Assembly: GCA_025677825.1 (NCBI GenBank)
Contig: JAIXMO010000084.1
Location: 1-64,000, forward strand
Reading direction: 5' to 3'
Source: Helicostylum pulchrum
Taxonomy: Eukaryota > Mucoromycota > Mucoromycetes > Mucorales > Mucoraceae
DNA: 64,000 bases
The translations under genes and the position numbers were made by a program. A model generated the notes under the pieces. It made no database searches. It saw nothing but the letters and a program-made list of their open reading frames with translations, and was not told where the DNA came from. This document shows positions 22,531-34,647 of the stretch, piece by piece; position 1 is the stretch's first letter, and the number at the start of each line of letters is the position of its first letter.

Positions 22531-24463
22531 ATAAAGACTAATAATAATTGTAGATCTAGTAGACTAACAATCAGTATATTATTATTAGAAGCCTACAAAA
22601 CCAACTAGTGGAAGTAAAAAAATAAAGATTAGAAGAACCTAAGAGATGGTAAGTGTATTGTTGAAAGAGGGACTTTTACTATTTAGTTATATTTCTAATG
22701 TAAAGCATCACATTAAATAGACGATTGCAAAGCAAGGCATGAGTAATAAAGTTAAGTATGCCTGAGATATTATTGTGAATTTCTATATCATTTTATTTAA
22801 ATAAATATTATATGTAAAATAAAGTAATCATTTGTATAATAAAATAAACATAATGTAAAGAATATAAGTAATAAAAGTTTTAAAAGTGAACGTATAAGCA
22901 AATAAAAAAATGAGGAAGCATGATGCTGGACCTTTCATAATAAATGTAAAAAAGTTGTATACAGTTGTAAAATTCTTGAAATTTTTTTTATATGTTTTGC
23001 AAAACCGACATAAAAGTTGAACTTTTTTTTTCAACTTTTTCACTTGAATGCAGCGACTTTTTTACATTTTAAAAAAATTAAAATCTCAGCCAAAATTTCT
23101 CGTTGTGTATTTTTTAAATAGTGTACTCGAATCTGATAACTTTATGAATACTCCAAAGCTCTGGACGCTACCTGGCGATGGAAAGTTTATCGATATGATG
23201 TGTCATATATTAACCGACTATTACCAAAGTTGTCGACGATCAGCTCCTAATTAATCTAAGTCATGAAAGGGCCTCCCCCCCCCTTTTTTTTTGCGAAGCT
23301 GCTGTTTAAAGTAACAATTAAAGGATGACCGCTATTTTCGAGGGCTAAATAGCTTTAGAGAGGCTATATTTAAGATCTTTGGTTGGAAGCCTAAGCTGCT
23401 ATTGGTGGAGGGTAATCGAAGGCATTGCATTGTTATTTGTTGCCACTATCTCCCCGTGTCGAGATTGGGTAATTTGTAGGATTTGTTTTTTAAAATATTT
23501 ATCATTTCTGTAATAGGACTAAAATATTCTCTTAACAGATACGAGGCTACAGCATAGCTGGCATGTACCAGCAATTAAAAAGCACATCTGACTTCTTAAA
23601 GTATTTAATTGCGAAATATAAGATGTGTTTATTGAAAACCTTAATGAAAGTAAAAATTCCTTGCGTTTCTATCGTTGACAATTGTCTTACGCTTTGTATA
23701 ACTACTGTTCACGACAAAAACAAGTAAAAATTTGTTGAAGCTCGAACGTGCACCATCCCCACCGCCGTAGCAGAAAAAAAACAATGGATCAAAGTCTTCG
23801 AATTTCTCGCTTTCCTCAAACATGTTGTTGAAGATTCATTAGCTCCAATTGACCAACTCGAAATTGAATCGCTTGGATACGTTGAACTGGACTCTGACTC
23901 TGAAGAATTATTTGTCAAAAATTATTTTCTTTAAATAACTAAAATTGAATAGCTTTTTAATCATAAATAAATAGTCCAATGTTTTTTTTTCGAGTAATAA
24001 ATCAGGATAAACTATGTTATGCATTTTTGTCGTTATCTGAATCACCATATCGAAGTACAGTGAATACATCTTAGATGAATGTGGGTTTGTAAAATGCAAC
24101 GTGGTTGTCCGTATTACAAAACGTTAAATTTACCCTATTGTATGTAACCAAATATTTATGTTGTCTTTTTACATAGTATGTGTTTATTGTTATTTGATAT
24201 CTGACCCAACATCTATAAAAAAAAAAAAAACGAGTCCAAGGCATATGTCGGGATCTAACTTATCTTCCCAACCTTCCTATGAATAATAATTACTGGGGTA
24301 ATGTAAAGTTTTTTTCCCCCTTTTTTTACATACAGGCCAACACCTCAAAACTTGCCAATTAGATTTAAGGTTGTACAAGATAAGATGTCGTTTTAATATA
24401 AATTTCATTTTTCTTCCTTATTAAATCTGTTTTCTTTCAAATTTTTTTCTTTTTCTAAAATAG
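22531..24463. other. Relic-rich intergenic region upstream of P450 gene 2
   Basis: About 1.9 kb. Two short plus-strand pieces look like leftover exons: 23124-23254 (after TTTAAATAG; DNFMNTPKLWTLPGDGKFID ending RRSAPN) and 23733-23933 (VFEFLAFLKHVVEDSLAPID, acidic end). Neither can be joined to a gene. Long A and T runs are common. The last 60 bases are CT-rich, as expected before ATG 24464. Confidence 0.4.
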
Positions 24464-26373
24464 ATGTCGCCTTCTCAAATAAGTTCTGGGGCAATTGTGT
24501 TAGCTACACTAACAGCAGCACTTGCATTGAAGTACCCTGATCGAGCAGTGTTCGATGAGCACCGAGAAAATGTAGTTTACCCGAAAGGTTCACCTATTGT
24601 TGGTAACTTGTTAAGCATATCCAAAAATAAGGACCGATACTTTGAATATGTAGTGGAGATATATGAGAGGCTAGATACCCTGACATTGTAAGACTAATTT
24701 TTTTTCGTGACCTATGAAAACTTAATCGTTTTTCCTTTTTTAAAAATAGTCGATCTTCCAGTCTCACGTTACCCAGTAACATAAGCACTGTGGACCCGAG
24801 AAATATTGAATACATATTGAAACGTGAGTTGATAAATATTATTATTTTGAAACAGACGGTTTTTTTTTCTTATACTTTTTTTAATATAGATAACTTTGAA
24901 AATTATTCAAAGGGTGAGTACTTTCACAAGGTATTTGATGATTTCTTGGGTAAAGGTATTTTTAATTCTGATGGAGAGGATTGGAGATTACAACGAAAGG
25001 CAGCGGCACAGATCTTCCATGTTCGGAACTTCCAAACGGAGTTTACAAGGTAAAATAAACAAAAATCTTAAAAATTTCCCACTGATGCATGAATACAATA
25101 GGGTATTCGTTGAACATATAAATATTTTGAATACGCACATACTAGAAAAGGCAGCGGCAGATTATAAAGTTATCGATCTTCATAACGTGATGCTTAGATT
25201 TACTATGGATATCTTTGTAGAGTAAGTAAAAAGCGATTTTTCTTGAGGCCCGAAATCTCTAACATTATATGTACATAGTATTGCATTTGGTGTAAAAGTC
25301 GACTCACTATTAAAAAAGATTGATTTTGCTGATTCATTTGATGCAATTCAATTTTACAATTTCCGATGTTTCATTTTCCCTTTGAATTCGGTTACCGAAA
25401 GAGTCAAGGAAGGCTTGAACTTCTGGGACAACCGCAAGAAAACAATTGCACAACATTTGGATATTGTAAATGCTTTTACTTATAAAATCATCAGGGAAAG
25501 ACATGAGGCGTTAAAAAACGAAGATAAAAATAGCAATTCATTTAACGAGAATACTGATTTATTGTATCGTTTTATGAAGACCAAGACACCTGATGGTAAC
25601 CTATATACTGATAAAGAGTTGCGCGACTCCATGTTGAACTTTATTGTTGCTGGAAGAGATACATCCGCTCAGACACTCTCTTGGTTCTTTTATAATATCA
25701 TGTTGTATCCTAGAATTGAAAACAAGTTACTACAGGAAGTAAATCAGTACATAACAGATGGTATTGAGAACGATACAACTGCATTATACGAAGCTACCAA
25801 AAAAATGACTTACTTTCATGCCGTGTAAGTAGTAGATTTTTTTTCTTCTTTGTGATCAAGATATACTAAAAAAAAGCAACCTTATTTAAAATATAGTTTA
25901 TCAGAAGTACTTCGGCTTTTCCCCGGCGTACCGGGAAATAGAAGACAAGCCCTCAACAACGATATTTGGCCTGACGGCACACAAATCCTCAAGGGCGAAT
26001 ACGTAAACTATCAAAGCTTTTGCCAAGGAAGACTAACAAAGATCTGGGGACCCGACGCCAAAGAATTTAAGCCTGAGAGATGGATCGCAAGTAACGGAAG
26101 TTTAATTCGTGCTGAGCAAGGAAAATGGAGCGCGTTTAATGCTGGCCCAAGATTATGTTTAGGTAACCCTTAACTTGACACACGAAAACAATTAACTTAT
26201 TCATCTGTCTTTTTATAGGAATGAATATGGCTACACTTGAAATTATTATCACTACGGCTATGGTATTAAAGAAATATAAATTCCGTCCTGTTCCTGGCCA
26301 TAAAATAGAGTTTTTAAATCAAGTTACACTGTCTATGAAGAATGGTATGAAAGTCTTTGTAGAAAGGAGATAA
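24464..26373 (+). CDS. Cytochrome P450 (fatty-acid hydroxylase-like), paralogue 2
   Basis: Seven exons: 24464-24687, 24750-24823, 24890-25049, 25102-25221, 25279-25824, 25897-26162 and 26219-26373, totalling 514 residues. Intron positions and phases are identical to the P450 at 13382, and every exon has the same length except exon 5 (15 bases longer). Motifs: N-terminal hydrophobic anchor, GSPIVGNLL, WRLQRKAAAQIFH, I-helix AGRDTSAQTLSW, ExxR as EVLR, FKPERW, haem loop FNAGPRLCLG. Protein similarity between the two copies is high, whereas the introns have diverged, so the duplication is not recent. The substrate is unknown but probably of the same type (fatty acid or alkane). Confidence 0.95.
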
Positions 26374-26760
26374 CGCAGGTTTTTTTTTAATAATAACTAA
26401 ACCTTAATAAAAAACACTATTACTTAATATCATTTGTATACATAAACATTTTTAAGATCAATATAATAAACCTTTAACAAAAATACGGAAAAAGATAAAC
26501 AAGTTACTTGGTAATACTTTTGTACTTGTGTTTGAGTAAATACAAATAAACAGTTAATTTAATGCCTACTTGTATGCAAATGGGCCAACTGCTTGAAAAA
26601 AAAAGAAAATATAGGTAGATCAACACGGTACAAAAAAGTAAAATACCGTAACTACCAAAGTACATGTATTCAAGAATAACTCGATTCCCATTTATTGGTC
26701 AATATTTTCGATTGTTTTTTATTATTAAATATGTATATATATAAATAGAGCATGTCCTTT
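26374..26760. other. Convergent intergenic region, P450 gene 2 and PRA1 gene
   Basis: About 390 AT-rich bases shared by the 3' ends of two converging genes. Nothing else was seen. Confidence 0.6.
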
Positions 26761-27490
26761 TTACACCTGTCCATCAGCAGAGAAATCACCTTCCAATCCA
26801 GGTTCAAGAATAGCTGCGTGTCCTAAAATAACCAAAGCGGCAGCACCTATACAAGACACTCTTTTTAGTATTTTGTTACGAAAAAAACTCTCTCTTTTAA
26901 CTTACCAATAATCCAGAAAATAGCACCAGTTGCACCGGAGAAGATCAATAAAAATAAAGAAATTGCAGCGTAAGAAGTATAAAGAGTAGATGGTGATAAA
27001 GCAGTTCCTGCGATAGTAAGAGGACCATCCAAACGGGAAATCATATAGAAACCACCAAAGACAAACAAAATAGTAAATACTAACCACCAACTCGTGATAC
27101 TACTCAGATAGTATATTAGTATACAAATATTATTTTGTGTGTGTGTATGTAGTTTACATTGCATAGATGCCTAAAGCCAAGATGATTAACAAATAATTTG
27201 CAGAAAAGTACTGTAAGTTGTAACTAAAACAAAAAAAGATACGAGATGAGTTTTTTTTCTTCTTTTTCTCATAACCATAGAAAGACTTACTTCCAACGTT
27301 GACTAATAGTATGGAACGAAGAGGTAAAACTAATTCTGTTTTTATCAAAGAAATCACCAAGAGGTCTAAGATTGGATAAACGTTGTTCGCGGAACCTCTG
27401 AAGGAAAGAAAAACGCGCATCGCTTGTCATAGAAGCTGCAGCAGCTCCAAGAGTTTGTGCTGTATTACTTGAAAGAAGTGGTGTAGACAT
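26761..27490 (-). CDS. PRA1/Yip3 family prenylated-Rab acceptor
   Basis: Four exons: 27490-27291, 27223-27158, 27099-26906 and 26846-26761, totalling 181 residues, normal for PRA1. The family sits in Golgi/ER membranes and dissociates prenylated Rab GTPases from GDI. RFREQRLSNLRPLGDFFDK and NLQYFSANYLLIILALGIYA match the conserved N-terminal block and first hairpin. SWWLVFTILFVFGGFYMISR and a second hydrophobic pair with SGATGAIFWIIGAAALVILG complete the two membrane hairpins. The C-terminus (AILEPGLEGDF) is the usual short acidic tail. All splice sites are GTAAG/GTAAAC with TAG. Confidence 0.93.
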
Positions 27491-28607
27491 ATTATTTGTT
27501 AAAAGAGTGAGAGAAAAAAAAGAAAAAAGAAAAAGAAAATTTTATAAACAAACCGAAAAAATCATTCTTGGCTTGCTTGGCTTTCTTCTCTTTGTGCAAT
27601 TAGCTCTCCGATTATCTTTTCGCATCTTTCACCAGTTGCTGAACACTTTTTATATATAAATCTTTTTCCTGTTCAGGTCAACTGATTATCCAAGACAATC
27701 TTAAAAGAGTGTCTGCTGCTTTATAGTCAAATATCAACACTTTGTTTCTCCATTGTAAACATACATACATATTAACATATTATTTCTGAACATGGTTACT
27801 CGAAAAAGCAACCTTAACGAAGAGCCGAAAGTCTATTATACAAGACTTGTACCCTCCTTTTTTTTTTATCATACCTTTGTTTTTATTTCAGATACAGGCT
27901 TAAAATCTCTTCCTTTTTACATGTATATTATATGCGGGTAGTTATTATAATTTCGTATAAATACGTGGTCCAACTGTATCGTGTCAAGTATCTGTGCGAC
28001 ATAAAACTAAAAGCTTTGTTAAAATAATACGCTAATGTATGTATATAGACGCTCAGTAGTAAGATCATGGTAACTCTAAACTTTATTACAATGGTAACAA
28101 TAGCACGGCATATCAAAAGTCATCAAGTTGCTTTTTACGTGTAGAAATAATGTTTCGTTTTATTGTATCTTCCATTGTAGTTACAACACATACGTATTTT
28201 TTTTAAAAAGGGCTATTATTTAGTTCTTATAATAGTTACAATAGAACAATGTCAGTTAGTTTAGTATAAAAAAATCTTTATACATGTAGTATCTGCTTGA
28301 TTTAGTGGTGTTCGGTTTAAGGGTGAAATTCTTCTAGCACCATTACTACCATTACTCGATTTAAGGGAGAACTTTCGCGAAAACCCAAACGCCATTAAAT
28401 CAAGCAGTTAATAATATACAGTATCTCGTGTAGGAAGAAAAGAAAAAAGGTACGTGGTTTTTAACAGAAAGAACCCCTGGTGACCGCTACTCATTTTAAC
28501 CTGAATAAAAATATATGCAAGGAAAAAAATAAATATAGGCGGGTATTTAAAGAAGAAAGTAGCAGCTGGGGGGCGACGAGGCTTGTCAAATATCTTCCTT
28601 TCTACAG
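27491..28607. other. Divergent intergenic region, PRA1 and GatA genes
   Basis: About 1.1 kb containing both promoters. It also holds the inverted-repeat element at 28293-28407. No supported coding frame. Confidence 0.55.
28293..28407. repeat. 115-bp inverted-repeat (MITE-like or hairpin) element
   Basis: The left arm CTGCTTGATTTAGTGGTGTT (continuing CGGTTT) is matched by the right arm at 28381-28407, whose reverse complement begins CTGCTTGATTTAATGGCGTT. Arms are about 26 bases with three transition differences and one indel, enclosing about 62 bases. The interior has a TTTAAGGG-AAN direct repeat and CACCATTACTACCATTAC. No convincing target-site duplication. It could be a miniature transposable element, or DNA coding a hairpin RNA. 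Confidence 0.6.
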
Positions 28608-30619
28608 ATGCTATCTCGCTCAATTCAACAAGCAACAAGGCATTTGCCTTCACAAAGAACTGTAAAGCAAGAAACTTTTATTTTACTTTTTATATATAAA
28701 AAATAAACTTAATATTTCTCTTTTTTTCTAAGTGTCGATATTCTTCAGTTGCAACTTTAAAAGAATGTTGGAACCAAATCGATAGACATAACACAGAGAT
28801 CAATGCCTTTATTTCACTCAACGATCGTACCTTACTTGAAAAGAAGGCAGTTGAATCAGACCATAGACGAAGCAATGGTGAGTAAATATATAAACACACA
28901 AAAAAAAGGAGTTCGCGTAACTTAATATTTTTTTTTTGTCAGGTACTTTACAAAGTACAATAGACGGTACAACCATTGCAATAAAAGATAATATATGTAC
29001 TAGTTTTCTTCCCACTACTTGTGCCTCCAACATGTTGAAAGGTAAAAAAAAAGAAACTATATCTATACATATATGAATATATATCGACTCACAAACTATT
29101 AGATTTTACATCACCGTATGATGCAACCGTAGTACAGTTATTAAATGAAGCGGGTAGTTTAATTATGGGTAAAACCAATATGGATGAATTTGGTATGGGG
29201 TAATGTAACATACGAAAAAGAAAAAGAAAAACAGATACTAAAAAAAAAGTGAATAGGTCGACGAATGTTCATAGTGCGTTTGGACCAGTTATTCACCCCG
29301 ATCGTAGTGATGATATTCAAAGATCTCCCGGCGGTAGTTCAGGTGGTAGCGCAGCTAGTGTAGCTATGGATATGTGTACAGCGTAAAGATATTTTCTAAT
29401 TTTAGAGATGTGTGTGTGTACTTATGTAATTTATATATAGAGCTTTAGGATCAGATACGGGAGGATCAGTTAGAATGCCAGCATCTTATTGTGGATTAGT
29501 TGGGTTTAAACCTAGTTACGGTCGATGCTCGCGCCATGGCTTAATATCGTATGCCAACTCATTAGATACAATTGGTATATTAACAAAGGACGTAAAATCA
29601 TGCGCTAATGTTTATGGTAAAGCAGCAGAAAATATATAAATATACGTATAGCTAACAAGAAATAAATAAATAGATATTATCGATAAATATGATGAAAAGG
29701 ATCCAACATCTATACCAAATGAATTGAGAACAGAATTAAATGAAAATGATGCACAACTTTCATTACAATTTAAAAATGATTTAAATGGATTAGTAGTTGG
29801 TGTTCCACAAGAATTTTATGTTGATTCGCTATCAAGTGAAGTATTAACCAGTTGGCGCGATGGTATTAAAAGGTTGCAAAGCTTAGGCGCAAAAATTGTT
29901 TCCGTCTCTATACCTAGTGTGCCTTTAGCTTTACCTGCTTATTATATTATTGCTTTAGCAGAAGCAAGTTCCAACTTGTCCAGATACGATGGTGTAAAAT
30001 ATGGTAATGTATTTATTATGCTAAATATGTATAGATGTATATATTTTTTTAATTTTTTATATAACAAAAAAAAAGGACATAGGGTACCAGATCACAAATT
30101 ATTGTATGATGAAACGCGTTCTAGTGGGTTCGGTGATGAGGTTAAAAAGCGTATATTACTTGGTACTCACGTATTAACGGCTGGGTAATATTATAGATCA
30201 AAAAAATATAATATAGTCCCGTTTAATTAATATTTATTGCTTGTTCTAGAACATACGATACATTGTTTTTACCCGCGCAAAGTGCTAGAAGAGTAATTCA
30301 AAAAGAATTCAATCAAGTATTTAAACAACCCAACTTATTATATAGCAAAAGCAAAACTGGCCAAGCACATGTACTGCTTGTACCAAGTGCTACTTCTCGA
30401 GCACCTCAATTAAACCAATTGAACCAAGGAGTGAAAGCTTATATTGATGATGTAATGACCTTACCAGCTAATTTAGCTGGTTTACCTGCTATTACTGTAC
30501 CTTCAACTCATTCCATTGGGTTACAGTTATTGGGTCAATATGGATACGATAACTTTGTTTTACGTATTGCAGAAATTATGACAAATGGCGCAGGTTTAAA
30601 AAATGGCAACACGCTTTAG
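28608..30619 (+). CDS. Glutamyl-tRNA(Gln) amidotransferase subunit A, mitochondrial
   Basis: Nine exons: 28608-28661, 28733-28877, 28943-29041, 29103-29199, 29257-29382, 29441-29616, 29674-30003, 30076-30184 and 30250-30619, totalling 501 residues. With GatB and GatF/GatC the enzyme converts Glu-tRNA(Gln) to Gln-tRNA(Gln) in mitochondria. The N-terminus [18 protein letters not shown], Arg/Ser-rich without acidic residues, is a typical presequence. The amidase Ser-Ser-Lys triad is visible: IAIKDNI (Lys), [14 protein letters not shown] (the Gly/Ser signature) and [12 protein letters not shown] (nucleophile Ser). [20 protein letters not shown] and [13 protein letters not shown] are GatA-specific. 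Start ATG 28608 is chosen because it gives the presequence and the right phase. Yeast calls it HER2. Confidence 0.95.
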
Positions 30620-30705
30620 ATTTCCTAAATAAAAGTATCCCTTTTTTTTCTTTTTTCTTCTTCTTTCTACTTTTTTTATATATAAAAAACTTGTTTTTTT
30701 TTTCA

Positions 30706-31134
30706 ATGGATTCTTATTATGAGAATACAGAAAACTTAAATGTAGAAGAATGTGAGGATCCTCATTGTCATGGTTGTCAAAAACCTATTGAAGATGGTTC
30801 TGTTGTTCAATTTGGTGAGGGTATCTGGCACTTTGAATGGTAACAAACAGAAAAACTCTATTGTTTTCTTTTTAAAAACCTAATATTTCTCTTTCTTCTT
30901 TGTGTGTGTGTGTGTGTGCGTACATATATATAGTTTTCGTTGTGCTAAATGTCAAAAGTTAGTAGAATGTTATAGTAACTTGTTATTATTACGAGATGGA
31001 AGTCCCATTTGTGAAGATTGTTCTTATAGTTGTCATGCTTGTTTAAAAACAATTAAGGACGAAGCCATCATGACAGGTAAGAAAGAGCCTTTCTCTTGTT
31101 ATCACTACAAATTTTTTATTTTTATTTATATCTA

Positions 31135-31186
<52 letters not shown>

Positions 31187-33861
31187 CATAGGCGACGAAG
31201 CGTATCATGCGGATTGTTTCCGTTGTGTTCAGTGTAGCAAAAAAATTGATGATCTTGTGTTCACTCAAACCAGCAAGGTAATAATATCACAGAAGAAAAT
31301 AAGTGGCCTCATAAAAAAAACTAACAACAAAAAGTAGGGTATTTATTGTACGAAATGTCATGAGACTAGGAAACAACAGCGGCTAAAAAGAAGAGATGAA
31401 CGGAATAATAAAGTAGATAAACTACCAGCACCGCCAGTTCGACCTAATCCAGTCTTCCGAATTTCATCTACAACATCTATTGTAAATGCTTATACTGACG
31501 ATAATTTAAGGGCACCGATACTAGGTAAAAATATATATGCGTATATATAAAATGATAATGCCATAAAACTTATCCGTTTAGACTAGAATCGAACGATATA
31601 TCCGAATTAAACGATATGTTGATGGGTCAGCGTAACAGCGAAGAAACCATTCGTAATTCAGTAGATATTGTACCCCGACTTGATTTAGATCAATCTGATG
31701 ATCCTAAAGTACGAGAATTAAAAAAAGAATTAAACGAGACAAAAGCTCGTTTATCTGAAGTAGAAGGCAAATTTGGTAAAATTAAGGCAAGTTTTCTCCC
31801 CCCTTTTTATGCAAGTTGACCCTTTTCTAATATATATAATATAATATAGACTATTAGTAGAAGAGCGTTAGATGAATTTCGTATGGTAAAAGATAGTTAC
31901 GCATCTGAAGTGACTTCCAGAAGAGAAGCAGAAAATTTAACTATTCGACTCAAGAGCGAAATCACTTTTTATCAACAAGCTTCCATCTTTAGTGGACATG
32001 ATTTTATTCATTATAGTAAAGAAGAAATCGAGGAATTAAATAAAGCACGTGCAGAACTAGAACAAGTATGTCATGCTTTACGATTAGAACGTAATGAATT
32101 AGTGAATGAATTAGAGCATCACTCTGATAATATCGAGAAATTGTTATCTAGCCAAAAGCCTCAAGATTTACATTGGGAGAGGTTGCAGCATGCGTACCAA
32201 CAACAATTGGATTCAATGCAAAAGGATATGACCCTCGCTAAATCCAGTTACGCTAAACTCATTAAGGGTCGAGAAGACATTATTTCAGACATGATTTTAT
32301 TGAATACCAAAAACGCTGAACTCACTCAATTAAATAACGATCTTTCCAGACGTGTAATGGAAAAGGAACAAGAGGCAAAAGCCGTCTTTGCTGGTATGAG
32401 TTTCTTGACCGCGCCAGAAGAAAAAGTAACGAGCAGTAGCAGTAGTACCAGCAGTAGTACAAACAAACACAGACGTAACTTGTCTACAGGATCTATTGGT
32501 ATCACCCCCTCGAGTTCTATGCCCGACATAAAATCACAAACTGATCAACACCCTAAGATTGCACAACGTGATAGCTTTAACGGTTCCGCAGCCCCTAAAC
32601 TGTTTAAATTTAGAAGAAATCGAAGCGGTTCTGGAAAGAAATCCAGTAACAAAATATCCGAAGAAAAAATGATCTCCATTCCTTATGAAAGTAAAAATCT
32701 TGAGCCGGTCTCAGAAACTTTTGTCAAGAAGGAACAAGAACCTACCAATATATCAACCAGAAAACATCATTTTGCACAAACAAAGTTTATTCGACCTGTA
32801 AAGTGTGAAGCATGTAGTGAAAAAATGTGGAGAGTGAGCGAATTAAAGTGTGCTGGTAAAGTGTGTATCATATTATTTATACACTGCATATTAATCTGGG
32901 GGGGTTTTTTTTTTTTTGATGATAGATTGTGGTATGGTATGTCATTCCAAATGCGTTTATAGTGCGCCTCAAGCGTGTATTCGAAAATCAACAGATGCTA
33001 ATCGACCGGACGGGCTTATGTTTGGAAACGATTTAATCAAACAAATACAATATGAAAAGAGTAAAGTACCCTTAATTGTTGAAAAATGTATTGAATCAGT
33101 CGAAACCAGAGGCATGGATTACGAAGGTATCTACCGAAAGTCTGGTGGCGTAGGACAAATGCGACAAATTCAACAAGCGTTTGAAAAGGGTGAATTACCA
33201 AACCTGAACGACGAAGAGAAATGGAATGATATTTGTGCAGTAACAAGTGTATTAAAGCAGTATTTTCGTGAATTACCTAATCCTTTATTTACTTATGAAC
33301 TTCACTCCAAGTTTATTGATTCCATGAGTAAATATATACATATTTACATGTATTTAGTGATATAGATAAATGTAACTCACATCTCTCTCTTTTTTTCTTC
33401 TTCTGTGTGTAGTGATTAGCAATAGTGCCGAACAGTTACAAGCAGTTACACAATTAATTCAAACATTGCCAATTGAAAACTTTAATACGTTAAAATACCT
33501 GATGGATCATTTATACCGAATTCAACAACGAAACAAGGAGAATTTAATGACATCTAAAAATATTGCAGTTATCTTTGGACCTACATTGTTACGAGATCAA
33601 GACGAGAACAGAGACCTGTTGGAAATGAATCATAAGTTTGGTATGATAGAGTATATTTTGAACCATATGGATACTTTGTTTGTGATTGAAACAATCAATG
33701 GCAAATCAAACGGTGGTGTTGATCACCGTAGAATGCACTTGCCTCCATTACAACCGGGTGAAGATTTGAGTTCCATTCTGGGAACTTATCAATTACGTGC
33801 AAATGAAGAAACTTCTTCTAATGCTGCTGTTCCCCCTAGGCAAAATGCTGGTTACATTTAA
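30706..33861 (+). CDS. LIM-LIM-coiled coil-C1-RhoGAP protein (Rho GTPase-activating protein)
   Basis: Eight exons: 30706-30839, 30934-31076, 31192-31277, 31338-31524, 31587-31786, 31850-32855, 32926-33327 and 33413-33861, totalling 868 residues. Two LIM zinc modules come first (CHGCQKPIEDG ... CAKCQKLV ... CEDC, then CHACLKTIKDEA ... CFRCVQCSKK ... CTKCHETR). A long coiled coil follows (KVRELKKELNETKARL to RRVMEKEQEAK), then a Ser-rich basic linker. A C1-type domain begins HHFAQTKFIRPVKCEACSEK and ends CHSKCVYSAPQAC. The C-terminal RhoGAP has the arginine finger in EGIYRKSG, VLKQYFRELPNPL and NLMTSKNIAVIFGPTLLR. It should turn off Rho/Cdc42-type GTPases at growth sites. Intron 5 (31787-31849) has a GC donor (GCAAGT) and ATAG acceptor; no GT donor keeps frame. 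Confidence 0.95.
31136..31186. repeat. (AC)n(AT)n microsatellite inside a RhoGAP intron
   Basis: About 10 AC units followed by about 15 AT units in intron 2 of the RhoGAP gene. Simple-sequence repeat, likely length-variable. Confidence 0.9.
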
Positions 33862-34013
33862 ACGCATTTATGTATAATTTTCTTACATTCAATTAAATAA
33901 CATTTATGCAGCCTATTTTTTGTTATTTTGCGGGCCGGACAGTTTTTTTTTGCAAGGCTTTTTTTTTAAGTTTTTTTTCCTTGTTTACTTTGTTCTTTAT
34001 TCATCTCTTCATA

Positions 34014-34447
34014 ATGTCGGCGTATGACCATGTTAAGAAGGGATCGCTAAAGTTTAAAGGAGGTGAAACAGCCTCTATAAAGTAAGAGAAAAATATGTTT
34101 AAATACGCTAGTTTATTGATTATATGTTTAGAAAGAAAAAAAAGTCGAAATCAAGTAAAGAAAAGTTGGAACGTGCTTTACGTGAAGAAAGCACTAATAA
34201 AGATCAACGTTACCAAGATGTTGAAAAGACAGAAGCCGAGCGTAAATTTGAAGAAATAAAACGTCAAAGAGTAAGTTATATATATATATTTATATAAATA
34301 TGTATATACTCACTGTTATTATTATAGCAAATGGAAAGAGTGTCAAAGGCAGCGACTAAATCACATAAAGATCGAGTATCAGAGTTTAACAACAAGCTGG
34401 AAATGCTTAGTGAACATCATGATATTCCTAAGGTTGGACCAGGCTAA
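34014..34447 (+). CDS. FAM32A family nuclear protein
   Basis: Three exons: 34014-34081, 34132-34270 and 34328-34447, totalling 108 residues, like animal FAM32A (about 112). It begins MSAYDHVKKGSLKFKGG, then a Lys-rich patch, and ends RQMERVSKAATKSHKDRVSE followed by FNNKLEMLSEHHDIPKVGPG; both ends match the family. Human FAM32A is a late spliceosome factor that helps fix the 3' splice site, so a similar nuclear role is likely. Splice sites: GTAAGA/TTAG and GTAAGT/TATAG. Confidence 0.93.
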
Positions 34448-34647
34448 CATTGTATATTTCTTTTACAAGTACAAAATAAAACCGCATTTTTTCTCTCTCT
34501 TCATCATTTTTTATTTAAAGGCAGAACGTTATGTCATTGTTGTCGACAACAAAAAAGCTTTTTTGGATATTACCCCAATCTGGCTTATTTTTGTTGACTC
34601 CTTTTTTTCTCTCTTTTGTTATTTTTTTTTATCTACTTTTTATATAA

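Noticed and set aside
28480..28665. 61-codon plus-strand frame overlapping the GatA start
   Set aside because: It is in a different frame from the GatA presequence exon starting at 28608, which splices correctly.
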